Below are positions 22,189-32,799 of a stretch of DNA of 64,000 nt, piece by piece. Each line of letters begins with the position of its first letter. Position 1 is the first letter of the stretch. The position numbers and the translations under genes were made by a program. The stretch lies in assembly GCF_039555335.1 (NCBI RefSeq), contig NC_092628.1:59817547-59881546 (forward strand), in the 5' to 3' direction. The notes beneath the pieces were generated by a model that was not told the origin of the DNA, did not search any database, and was given only the letters and a program-made list of their open reading frames with translations. Origin of the DNA: Amphiura filiformis (lineage: Eukaryota; Echinodermata; Ophiuroidea; Amphilepidida; Amphiuridae).

Positions 22189-22245
22189 CAGGGTTGCCAA
22201 AAACTTTCAGCATAATGGAAAAGTCACCCAAGTTTGGCAACCCTG
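22189..22245. mobile_element. Internally deleted second copy of the same MITE
   Basis: Only the two tips remain, CAGGGTTGCCAAA and TTTGGCAACCCTG, over 57 bp. The preceding flank (ttcaatgtctggatcataat) also repeats the flank of copy 1, so this arose by tandem duplication of the locus followed by deletion. Confidence 0.65.
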
Positions 22246-22477
22246 TGCTGTGCCTGCTGGGAGAAAGTTGAAGGAACTTGGAAGCTAATTGGATAACAAA
22301 GGCACTGAATACCTCCTCCCTAGATGAAGGACATGCCTTCATGTTTCAAGTTACAGGAGGGATGGAGAGCACCTGTGTGATTAGGCCTATTGTCATTTCA
22401 ATACTTGGGATTTCATTTTTCTTTTCTTTCACCAGTTTTTTTTTTTTTTTTATGAAACTCATTCTTAAGATCTGTTA

Positions 22478-22900
22478 TTGAATTGAAGAATTCCAGGAAG
22501 CACACAAGATCTGTGTGGCACTTACATGTATTATTTTATTATTTTATTCCTTTGATGCATCATTCAGTTCTTTAGATACTTTGTTTCATGTGCTTTAAAA
22601 TTGTGTCCTATTGACTTCCACCTGTCATTTTTGCCTGTACCTAGTCTTAAAGGTCTGTATGGTTTTTTGTCTGGAAGAGGCATAATGACCTTAAAAATCA
22701 CAGAAAACTCAAGAAATGAAACGTGAATTAACATGTCAATACATAGGGATTTCAAATCTTTCTTTTTCACAATTCTGTTGTTTTTCACATTTATTACAGT
22801 GCATTGCAGAATTCAAGGAAGTACAAGGATCATCAATGCATTAAATTTGAATACCACTTATTATTTTCATTCAGTGCTTAAAGACCTAATTTCTTTACTG
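22478..22900 (+). repeat. Two copies of short repeat R6 (agaattccaggaag)
   Basis: About 22480-22565 and 22800-22895 share agaattc(c/a)a(g)gaag, aagat/aaggatc, a TTATTTTATT-type stretch and cattcagt. Two more copies lie at 25005-25110 and 25201-25265. The unit and family are not recognised. Confidence 0.5.
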
Positions 22901-23140
22901 TGTTATGTATTATAAATTTTGTGTCTCTTATTAGGCAAAAAAAAAAAATGTTGTGTTGCCCTCCCAAGCCTAAATTCTGGTAGTACAGCCAGACGGATTT
23001 CGTTTTTTTTTTTTTAACCAGCTCAACCATTTGATACCTACTATTTCACAGTAACATGAGTAAAGAGAGGCATATGCATAATATTGGCTGTATTTCATAC
23101 CCAATGTTGAATATTTTATTGAAGTAAATATTAATATTAA

Positions 23141-23410
23141 GACCCTTCACAATTAATTCTTAGTTTACTATTTAAAGATTTTAAAAAAGGCATGAGGTAA
23201 CTTAATTATTAGTTATTTATTACCGGTACTTTTTATTTTCTTCATTTTGAAACAAGTGGTCACAGCCCAATATCAATATCCTGCATGGTACATTTTGGCA
23301 CTGCAGATCATATTGCAATTATGGTTGGTTTTATACATTGATAATTTAATATGTGTTATTTGTTTGTTCAGGATTCATGATCAAAGTAAAAAAGTAGCAA
23401 ATTAGTGTAA
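23141..23410 (+). repeat. Left part of a Harbinger-like element, truncated
   Basis: Matches 49272-49520 from acccttcacaattaattcttag through aacaagtggtc and aaaagtagcaaa. The right half is missing and a TTAA element begins at 23423. Confidence 0.65.
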
Positions 23411-23422
23411 CAAAAATGTCAT

Positions 23423-24960
23423 TTAAGGGCTGGGGTATGAACGTTTGGACAGTATTTATTTTGGGACATTAGAGCACATCAGACATATCGAATTGTATTC
23501 TGAATACGAAGAATGTCATTCTGATATCAACTAATTTTGATTTTTTGAAATTCGCAATTTAACCCTAACACTGACCCATGCTTTTTGGTATCGGAAGTCA
23601 GAGAAGATCCGAATTTTTCAAGAAGAAGAAGAATTTTTGACTTGGCACCCCCGGATTGAACCTTTGACCCTCGCATGCCAAGCAAACGATCGCGGACCGG
23701 TAGCTGCTCGGGTTATTGCTGCCCGCCAGCAATTCCGTGAGCATATCACACTTCGGGTGATTGCGCCATCGCAGACCCTGGGATGCATGCATGTTATGAA
23801 TTTTTCATCGTGGTATTTTGTGGTTTTTACTGGTGTTAGGGTAATGGACACTCTAATCTGGAAAAATACATCTTTTTAACCCTAACACTGACCCATGCTT
23901 TTTGGTATCGGAAGTCAGAGAAGATCCGAATTTTTCAAGAAGAAGAAGAATTTTTGACTTGGCACCCCCGGGATTCGAACCTTTGACCCCTCGCATGCCA
24001 AGCTTAACGATCGCGGACCGGTAGCTGCTCGGGTTATTGCTGCCCGCCAGCAATTCCGTGAGCATATCACACTTCGGTGATTGCGTCATCGCAGACCCTG
24101 GGATGCATGCATGTTATGAATTTTTCATCGTGGTATTTTGTGGTTTTTACTGGTGTTAGGGGTAATGGACACTCTAATCTGGAAAAATACATCTTTTTAA
24201 CCCTAACACTGACCCATGCTTTTTGGTATCGGAAGTCAGAGAAGATCCGAATTTTTCAAGAAGAAGAAGAATTTTGACTTGGCACCCCGGATTCGAACCT
24301 TTGACCCTCGTGATGCCAAGGTTTAACGATCGCGGACCGGTAGCTGCTCGGGTTATTGCTGCCCGCCAGCAATTCCGTGAGCATATCACACTTCGGGTGA
24401 TTGCGCCATCGCAGACCCTGGGATGCATGCATGTTATGAATTTTTCATCGTGGTTTTTTGTGGTTTTTACTGGTGTTGGGGTAATACACATTTTATGGCA
24501 AATCATTAAAATTGATATTTTTGATATTTAACAGTACTTGAAGTAAACTTTATAAATCTGATGATTTATACTTAAAGTGTATGTACATAGGTGGGATGAA
24601 AAGCCGACGATCAATTGAAAATTTTGACCTTTCAGTATTGAAGATATGGATTTTTTCCCCAAAACACAAAAAAAATAGGTCTTTTGGGAAAAAATCCATA
24701 TCTTCAATATGAAAGGTAAAATTTTCAATTGACCGTCGGCTTTTCCTCCCTGCTACATACACTTTAAGAATATATCATTAGATTTATATAATTTACTTGA
24801 GGACTGTTATATATCAAAAATTTGAAAATATCAATTTTTATAATTTGTCATAAAATTTGTATTATATTGTGATTTAAAAAATGAAAATTATTTGATATCA
24901 GAAAGACATGCTTCAGTATTCAGAATGCAATTCGATAGGTCTGAGGTCAATTTTATGAAA
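23423..24960. mobile_element. TTAA foldback element K, copy A, interrupted
   Basis: Starts TTAAGGGCTGGGGTATGAAC. The left arm contains cagacatatcgaattgtatt; the right arm contains the complement near 24930. The centre (about 24590-24750) is a clean inverted repeat around aaaacacaaaaaaaatagg with arms of gatatggattttttcc type. The left arm is split by the 317-bp units at 23561-24490. The outer right tip is lost. Other pieces of the family are at 43796-44034 and 61394-61945. Confidence 0.7.
23561..24490 (-). repeat. Three tandem copies of a 317-bp tRNA-Ala-like unit
   Basis: Copies start at 23561, 23878 and 24199, each with aaccctaacactgacccatg. On the minus strand each has a tRNA-like block: a B box GGTTCGAATCC, an anticodon-loop-like TTGGCAT (Ala, GGC) and a decayed D arm, ending in gggtgcc. 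The units differ by point changes and small indels. Best read as a tRNA-derived SINE inserted in element K and then tandemly amplified; decayed tRNA genes are an alternative. Minus-strand open frames across it are artefacts. Confidence 0.75.
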
Positions 24961-25004
24961 ACATCTTTAAAATGGCACATATTCCCATATAATAAGCTTT
25001 AAAT

Positions 25005-25265
25005 TGCATTGAAGAATTCCAGGATGTACGCCTAAGGATTTATGCATTTATATGAATGCTTATTATTTCATTCATTTCACCCATCATTTAATGCTAAGAC
25101 CCTATTTCATATAATTGCGTGCTAAAATAAGTAGCCTTCATGGTTGGTGAGTGACTGGCAAAATGTATGAAACCATGCATGGTCCATAACATCCGCTTAA
25201 GCTTTTAAAATTCCAAGAAGTGCAAGGATTGGTTAAATCTGAATGCCACTTATTGTATCTATTTT
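25005..25265 (+). repeat. Two further copies of short repeat R6
   Basis: About 25005-25110 (gaagaattccaggatgtacg) and 25201-25265 (aattccaagaagtgcaagga) match the copies near 22480 and 22800. Confidence 0.5.
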
Positions 25266-25269
25266 AAAT

Positions 25270-25780
25270 AAATTCCGTTTTTAAAAGTTGCAAATCTTTT
25301 AAAAACTAGATTGTCTTAGCATCAGGGGATCTTGGGCAATCATGTGCATCTGGCTTATCCCCTCAATTTCCACTTGAGTCCACTCAAGCCCACTTCAGAG
25401 TTTCTGGCCTACCCTCAAGCTTTCAAGCTATTGATTCAGATCATAGTTTATGGTTGTTATTGTTGTTTAGCAACAAGCCCAATTTTTGACCACTCAGTTG
25501 TCACTTTAGTGGTATTCAACCAATCAGGTCTTCTGTTCTATTTTCCATTCCTTTGTTGTGGCCATACTTTTCTTGTGATGCACTTGCATTTCTCCATTCG
25601 ATCAGGCAGGACCAAAAAATCCCACCCTCCCTCCCTTTGCTGGGAAGGGTATTTCAGTTAAGTCAAAAATGTCATAGATGCTTCAATAAAATTTGGTCAA
25701 ATTACTCCCGCTCTACGCTTTAGATACGTTATATAAATGTGTTGTATAGTCTCTCTGTATGCGGGCTAATGATGTATATG
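25270..25780. other. No gene seen
   Basis: An open frame at 25332-25661 (+) has no recognisable domain and lies in compositionally plain sequence; not called as a gene. Confidence 0.4.
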
Positions 25781-25789
25781 TATGATATA

Positions 25790-26512
25790 TATGGAGGTTC
25801 TTCAAATCCTGAAGAATCTTGTCTGTAGATTGTCTCCACTTTCTACTGCGCTTTGTATGGAGTCTGGTCAATTCCTGACGAGACTTGTCGGTAGATTGTC
25901 TCCACTTTCTACTGCGCTTTTAATGGGAAATGAATGCTTTGTATCCATGAGTTTCTTCAAATCCTGAGGAATCTCGTAGGTAGATTGTCTCCACTTTCTA
26001 CTGCGCTTTGTATGGACTTGTATGGAGTCTGGTCAATACCTGACGAGACTTGTCGGTAGATTGTCTCCACTTTCTACTGCGCTCTTAATGGGAAATGAAT
26101 GCTTTGTATGGAGTTTCTTCAAATCCTGAGGAATCTCTCGTAGGTAGATTGTCTCCACTTTCTACTGCGCTTTGTATGGACTTGTATGGAGTCTGGTCAA
26201 TACCTGACGAGACTTGTCGGTAGATTGTCTCCACTTTCTACCGCGCTCTTAATGGGAAATGAATGCTGTGTATGGAGTTTCTTCAAATCCTGAGGAATCT
26301 CGTGAGGTAGATTGTCTCCACTTTCTACTGCGCTTTGTATGGAGTCTCATCAGTACCTGATGAAACTTGTCGGTAGATTGTCTCCACTTTCTACTGCGCT
26401 TTGTATGGACTTGTATGGAGTCTGGTCAATACCTGACGAGACTTGTCGGTAGATTGTCTCCACTTTCTACTGCGCTTTTAATTGGAAATGAATGCTTTGT
26501 ATGGAGTTCTAC
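25790..26512 (+). repeat. Higher-order minisatellite (gtagattgtctccacttt)
   Basis: Nine copies of a core gtagattgtctccactttct plus actgcgct occur at irregular 60-90-bp steps. Two alternating linkers (cttcaaatcctgaggaatct and tctggtcaatacctgacgag) make a higher-order unit of about 165 bp, best seen from 25949, 26112 and 26277. Confidence 0.9.
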
Positions 26513-27337
26513 TACGCTTTAAGTAATGTTATTAATGTTTCAGAGTTTGGAGTATATCTATAGTGACTTGATGTATTTGTCAGCAGATTATTTTGCCTTA
26601 TTGATATATTAATTATACGAAATGTTCATTGTTTGGGCTGGCATTATTTCTTCTTTTGGAGATGCCTAATTATTTAATTAATTAAATTTAATTGTATTTA
26701 AAATGTGGTTTTCCAATCCAATCCTCTCGGGTTGATCCAAAGATCTGTATAGCTTAACATAAATTATTTTGGTTAAATGTGATACAGAAGTCAACTTTTG
26801 TGTGTCTATTCTATATGGTTGGTTGGCTTGTACACATTTTTCCAATAATACTTGTATTTAAATAATTTGTTGCAAGATAAATAATTTGAAAAATGCTTGC
26901 TGTCGTTAAATATCTCAATTTATGTTTATGGCTTAATTTCTATGAAATTGTATCATTATTTATCTTAATCATATTTATATCTAAAATTGTTTAATGGATA
27001 ATAAGCTCTTATTAAATGGTCCTCATGATCGTTGGGGCAATGCTGAGTCTAAATCTTCGCTTTGTTGTGTTTTCCTGATGTCTCAAGACATTCATTCAGT
27101 TCTAATCATGCAAATTTATTACAGACCTTGTGCTTTATAATGTGTGCAATCATTATTTTATATCTAGCCTTCCAACTTCAATATGTCTGTCTGGATTTTT
27201 ATTTGTCTGGACAGAGAAGATGATAAAAGAGGAGGTCGCTCGCTGCCCACATCAAATAAATAATGTGTGCATCCGGCGCCTATTGATGGAAACAATGATC
27301 TAATCCGATTGATCAACTAATACGTTGATTTTATACA
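26513..27337. other. No gene seen
   Basis: AT-rich sequence without recognisable exons or repeats. Confidence 0.4.
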
Positions 27338-27366
27338 AACAAGAGCACCACTGGTGCTGTAGCTCA
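27338..27366 (-). repeat. Hairpin end, AGCACCA-TGGTGCT type
   Basis: AGCACCACTGGTGCT (27344-27358) lies next to gtagctca, the reverse complement arrangement of 8040-8076. It borders the 20-bp minisatellite to its right, the same layout as element H1, where a hairpin end adjoins tandem arrays. Confidence 0.45.
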
Positions 27367-27394
27367 TTTGTTATGGGTTATGGTCAGGAATACC

Positions 27395-28735
27395 ATGCGT
27401 AGCTATGTATAGCCATGTATAGATATGTATAGCCATGCATAGCTATGTATAGCCATGCATAGCTATGCATAGTATACCCATGCATAGTTATGTATAGCCA
27501 TGCATAGCTATATATAGCCATGCATAGCTATGTATAGCCATGCATAGCTATGTATAGCCATGGATAGCTATGTATAGCCATGGATAGCTATGTATGGTCA
27601 TGTATAGCCATGTAAGCATGTCATGGCCATGTATAGCCATGTATAGCTATGTATACAGGGCTGCCAACTTTGAAAAACACATTTCAGTATTCTCAAAATC
27701 ACCATAGTGCTGTGATCAAGCACAAATCAGCATTTTGAAAATATACTTACGGTTCTCAAGATATTTATTTATTCAAGGCATTTATTTATTTGTACCTTTT
27801 GCTTGTCGAGTATCCTTTGATTTTATTTTGTTTAATACAGTTTTGTTTGTATATTTAATGTCTTGGATGCACCATCGGATAGATGAGTGCCACTGATGTA
27901 AAAGCAATTTCCAAATAAAAACTTGAAACTTAAAAACTACAACACTTTCATGGTAAATGGCATGCATAGCTATGTATAGCCATGCATAGTTATGTATAGT
28001 CATGCATAGCTATGTATAGCCATGCATATCTATGTATAGCCATGCATAGCTATGTATAGCCATGCATAGCTATGTATAGCCATGCATAGCTATGTATAGC
28101 CATGCATAGCTATGTATAGCCATGCATAGCTATGTATAGCCATGCATAGCTGGCATGCATAGCTTTGTATAGCCATGCATAGTTATGTATAGTCATGCAT
28201 AGCTATGTATAGCCATGCATAGCTATGTATAGCCATGCATAGCTATGTATAGCCATGCATAGCTATGTATAGCTATGGATAGCTATGTATGGCTATGGAT
28301 AGCTATGTATGGCCATGTATAGCCATGCATAGCTATGTATAGCCATATGTAACCATGTCATAGCCATGTATAGCCATGTATAGCCATGTATAACTATGTA
28401 TACAGGGCTGCCAACTTTGAAAAAACACATTTCAGTATTCTCAAACCTCAAAATCACCATAGTGCTGTGATCAAGCACAAATCAGCATTTTGAAAATATA
28501 CTTGCTATGGTTCTCAAGATATTTATTTATTCAAGGCATTTATTTATTTGTACCTTTTGCTTGTCGAGTATCCTTTGATTTGATTTTGTTTAATACAGTT
28601 TTGTTTGTATATTTAATGTCTTGGATGCACCATCGGATAGATGAGTGCCACTGATGTAAAAGCAATTTCCAAATAAAAACTTGAAACTTTTAAAAAACTA
28701 CAACACTTTCATGGTAAATGAAATAAATAAATAAA
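27395..28735 (+). repeat. Duplicated segment: 20-bp minisatellite plus about 300-bp spacer, twice
   Basis: The minisatellite unit is tatgtatagccatgcatagc. It occupies about 27395-27655 and 27960-28400. Each array is followed by the same spacer starting tacagggctgccaactttg and ending tttcatggtaaatg, at 27652-27959 and 28402-28720. The second block ends in an AATA microsatellite. Confidence 0.9.
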
Positions 28736-28739
28736 TAAA

Positions 28740-29165
28740 ATTTTGCACACACATCTAATTTTCCTGACTTCATATTTCAAACAAGTGCTCCCTTCAATCT
28801 TCAGAACAGGGAAAGGCCACTAGCCTAGTGTTTACCCCCAGCACTTCCCTGTTCAGACTTTCTGTTTGTCTGTTTTGTAATGTCAGAGAGGGGTTGTCAT
28901 GGTCCCATATACTGATATACTAGGCCAGTGCCAGTCAAAAGGACATTTCACCTTGATTAAATGTTTACATAACTAATTGGGTCAAGATGTGTGATATAAA
29001 GTGTAAATGAGTGAGATGTTTGTTCATAGTCAGGGTTGCCAACTAACAATTTGGTAGCCCAATTAGTTCTGATTTGGGAGAATTTGAGACACTATTTGCT
29101 CATGGCTCTTGCACAGAAGGGCCTATAGACAGCACAAGCCCAATTGGTGTTAAAAGCAACACTGA
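28740..29165. other. No gene seen; short shared phrases only
   Basis: Contains gaggggttgtcatggtccca (about 28888), also present at about 47631, and a cagggttgcc phrase at about 29032. No extended repeat or gene defined. Confidence 0.4.
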
Positions 29166-29169
29166 AAAG

Positions 29170-29520
29170 CAGACATTGTAGCTGCACTGAAACAGTAAAG
29201 TTCAACAATCTCTTTTACAAATTTGCACGATCAAGGAGTTTGTACAGTGTTTGTAATATGAAAAGCACCACAAACAGTCTACATAGGAGACTATTCCATG
29301 AAATTTGGTAGAACTTTTCGTAAGAAAATGCTCCAAAAATGATACTTTCTGTCCGAATTTTTTTAGCTAAATAAATTACAATCATGAACCATCATGCAAA
29401 GATCGCCGCCTCAAATTACCAGATCCATTGCTCAAACGATGTAGCAAGAGAAAGAAAAAAACATACAGAAATATGGACTATGCCTATAGTGCATTGCGTT
29501 TACGCAATGAGCTAAAAATA
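29170..29520. repeat. Dispersed repeat R1, copy 2
   Basis: Reverse complement of about 4790-5160; shared blocks include tctcttttacaaa, gatcaaggagtttgtacagt and gatgtagcaagagaaag. Confidence 0.6.
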
Positions 29521-29524
29521 CAAT

Positions 29525-30202
29525 TTTATGCTTCCTATCATTTCCTTAGACTCTTGGATTATTTGAATCTGCCTGGTATGTCTACCCCCTGCTGGCCAAT
29601 AAAAATACTGCCATCAACATTTATTTAATAAAATGCTGCCCTCTATATTCCAAAGGCTGTACACATACAAGATGGTGGATGGACAACAAATTGCACAGTG
29701 AGTTCATTCGCGATACCAAAACGCCGGCCGTGTTTGATGTTAAAATTCCACTTCATAAATCAGTATTAATGTGTTATATATTAATTATGGAAGTAAAGCA
29801 GTCCATAATTCACCATTTTAGGGGTTCAGTTGCTTGGAAAACGATCTGTATGATGCAATTTGGGAAACTTTTGAGCCCAGTTTATGAAAGTTTGCAAGGC
29901 TAAAATAATGACCGGCGGCGATATGAACAGAAAATCGGCGGCACCCAGCCTTGCATTTTCCGATAAACAACGATTTTCTTTGGGGTATTTTGAAAATGAA
30001 TGACATATTTCTTTAAATAAACAGTTAATATTGTTAAATTGGGAGGTTTTTTATTCCTACACAGTAAATCAGGCTGCGATTTAGATGCGTCCAGATCAGA
30101 TTTTTTGGACCCCCTAATCCCCCTGGATTTAGAGATTCAGTGCGTCCATATTACCTAATTTTCAAAATTTTGCATCCAGGACGCAAAAACGCATTAAAAG
30201 AG
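29525..30202. other. No gene seen
   Basis: Unremarkable AT-rich sequence; a gcgtcca-containing stretch at 30085-30190 repeats locally (gatgcgtccag, gtgcgtccat) but no boundary is clear. Confidence 0.4.
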
Positions 30203-30226
30203 ACCATTTCATGGTTCAGCAAAAAT
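30203..30226 (+). repeat. Isolated H1-type end
   Basis: accatttcatggttcagcaa followed by A residues, identical to the right end of the H1 elements at 21106 and 39406. The rest of the element is absent. Confidence 0.5.
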
Positions 30227-30234
30227 GCAATGTT

Positions 30235-30501
30235 CATAGTCGATTTTTAACTTGGGCTTTCGCGATTATTAAACTGGTAGATTCAGAACTGTTCAGTATT
30301 GGATTTGAAGTGCCATTATAATATGTTGCATTCAATAAACCTATGTATACTTTACTGTACGGTATACCATGGTATACCTTTTCATAACCATTTACTAGTA
30401 TTTTGATGTAATAAAATAATATCAGTACAATTTCGAGTTCAACTGAATGCATTCTAAATGATTAAATATCATATTTTTATTTTTCAAAAATCGACTATGA
30501 C
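30235..30501. mobile_element. Possible short TIR element
   Basis: CATAGTCGATTTTT at the left is complementary to aaaaatcgactatg at the right, about 265 bp apart. Interior arms are only weakly complementary. Confidence 0.4.
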
Positions 30502-30510
30502 GTCATAGGG

Positions 30511-30696
30511 CGCGTTCTCACTATGCCTGTTTGATACCAGGACGTGGACTCGATCCTACATCGAGTCCACTTCCAAGCATAGTGAGAACGTGAAATAAGT
30601 GGTCTCGATCCTACATCCAGGATGTAGCATCGAGACCACCTCATTGAGGTAGTCTCGTACCTAGGACGTGGTATCAAACAGCATAGTGAGAACGCG
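30511..30696. mobile_element. TIR element built of ctcgatcctacatc words
   Basis: The tips CGCGTTCTCACTATGC and complement are perfect over 16 bp, with gtttgatacca and tggtatcaaac next inside. The interior contains two further hairpins (gtggactcgatcctacatcg with its complement; gtggtctcgatcctacatcc with its complement). Confidence 0.75.
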
Positions 30697-30699
30697 TTT

Positions 30700-31450
30700 A
30701 CAAGTGGACTCGATCCACTTATACCGGAAATGCTCTATGCACGACCTTGATGGCCGTTGTTGTACTATTATACTATAGGCATATACAATATACAGTCTAC
30801 ATTATATAATTTTCCATTATAAAATTTAAACATATGAATTTTCAACTTAAAAAAAATCATAGCTGGTATTATAGAACAAATTTCTACAGGCTTTATTTCA
30901 TGTAGTATAAATTTACAACATTTATTTTTTATGTGGAAAAAGCGGCGCTCGGGGAAAGTGGCTATACACGGAAGTTCGTTTGAGATGCTTGCCGTAGTTT
31001 GATGAGCAGCATGCTTCTCGTGCAGTGTGAAAACAACGGCATTGCGGCAAGATACAGATTTTATCCAGTTTCAGAATTAAACAAAACGACATTGAACTTT
31101 ACAGGATAGTACAAAAGGATATTATTCAGGTGTAATATATTCGTTTTTGAGTCAAAATTACCAATCAAAAAAAGTTTTTTTGATGGTGATTTAGAGGATG
31201 TGTTGCGTGTAAATCGGCGTGCTTGACCAAAATGAAAATCAGAAATAACAACCCGATGTATTTTTCTCATTTTACACGTATAGGCCTAATATAAAATAAT
31301 AGTTTTAGAGCGTTTTATTTCAGATCTTTCCAAATTATACATATCACAAAATAACATATCCATAGATTGCAGACTATATCAGGGGGCCTGGAAATAAAAA
31401 ATGATCTTTCAAAATTGACAGTCTAGTAAAGATTGATTTGTGCTGTGAGT
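30700..31450. other. No gene seen
   Basis: No recognisable exon; open frames are short and not conserved-looking. Confidence 0.4.
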
Positions 31451-31456
31451 TCGGCC

Positions 31457-31908
31457 CAGTGTTGCCAAAACTTTTCAGTGTCGCGGCGCGGCGCATTGAC
31501 TCGCCAGGCCGCGGTAAAGGATTCTCAAGTAGACCTAGCCCAATTTTTCAAGCTTCCAAAAAAGCGCCCAATAACGGATATTTGGGCGGATTTACCCGAA
31601 TTTAGAACGCAAAACACCCAATTGGGCGGAAAGCACTTGACATTCAAACTTCCGGTACTTACTGGGAAGTTACTGACCGATCAATAAATGGTCACAAAAG
31701 CCATTGTAACTTCAATTTGGAGCTTCAAAGACTCAAAACCTTTATAAATCGGCTAAATTGAAAGGAAAATACATTAAATTACTGCCGCGCCCTGACACAG
31801 GCAAAAGTAGCCCAATTTTAGGCAAGTAGCGGCATGCTTTTTTGAGTAGCGGCAAGCGATTGCCAAGTAGCCCAATTGTGCGCCTAAGGCGCGGCATTGG
31901 CATCACTG
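31457..31908. mobile_element. hAT-like MITE, perfect 8-bp target duplication GTTCGGCC
   Basis: Left end CAGTGTTGCCAAAA, right end TTGGCATCACTG. GTTCGGCC lies directly outside both (31449-31456 and 31909-31916). CAGNG tips with an 8-bp duplication are typical of hAT elements. The interior repeats gtagcggcaagc, ttgccaagtagcccaatt and similar words. Confidence 0.88.
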
Positions 31909-31970
31909 GTTCGGCCGCGGCTCAAAACATGCATTGCAACCTGAGACCATAATACCTAAAGGTAAAGGTA

Positions 31971-32796
31971 GTTCACCACGTAAACTTATGGCTCAAAATT
32001 CGGACCGCTCGCCAATATAAGTTTACTGCTTTCTGTGTTTTGAAATTTGTTGATGTTTTAACGATCCCTGATTTCCGGTCGCTTATTTTCGCTGTGTCAC
32101 GTCACATGCATGACGCTGGTGGGTACCAACCAAACTTCAGAAGAAAAAAAACCTTGATCGCCGATATTAACGATGTGATATGGGACTTTATACATAGGAT
32201 TACACAGAGAGATATTTTGCCAAAATTACATTAACACCAAATAAGACTATAAGAGATATGTATGCTTTATTATGTATTTGAATACATGGGGCAGCTATTC
32301 ATTTTGAAGGCATATCTATAACCTGTGACATCATCCTAGCATGATTATTATGATTTGTAAGTATGAGATCATTGAGATGATACATTTTGGCTACTTAGTG
32401 CACAAATCAATGAGGCAGCCTTTATTGTGCATGTCATAAAGTACCGAAAACTAAATAGCTGCCTCATGTGTAATTATATGTTATACATGCAAATAACGTT
32501 CAAACTTTGAGCTCGCGGTGCACCCATCTCCCGACCTCCGTTTGAATTTAAATTTGGACCACTTATTTAACTTGACAAGTGGCACACTTTAATCATATGA
32601 GCAAAAAATAACATTGACATGAGGGGCGTTTGATGCACCCTAGTATCCACCAGCGTCATGCATGTGATGTGACACGGCTAAAATAAGCGACCGGAAATCG
32701 GGGATCGTTAAAACGTCAACAAATTTCAAAACATAGAAAGCAGTAAACTTATTGGCGAGCGGTCCAAATTTTGAGCCATAAGTTTACGTGGTGAAC
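31971..32796. mobile_element. TIR element with about 160-bp arms, TA target
   Basis: Arms start GTTCACCACGTAAACTTATG on each side. They run through accgctcgccaata, gaaatttgttga, gatttccggtcgctta and catgcatgacgctggtgg. TA flanks both ends (31969-31970 and 32797-32798). The centre holds no recognisable coding sequence. Confidence 0.85.
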
Positions 32797-32799
32797 TAG

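Noticed and set aside
23598-24531. Repeated frames with Cys-Ser-Arg-Asn-Cys-Trp on both strands
   Set aside because: These are shadows of the 317-bp tRNA-like tandem unit.
25332-25661. A 109-codon frame as a gene
   Set aside because: No domain, no splice support, and composition like the surrounding intergenic DNA.
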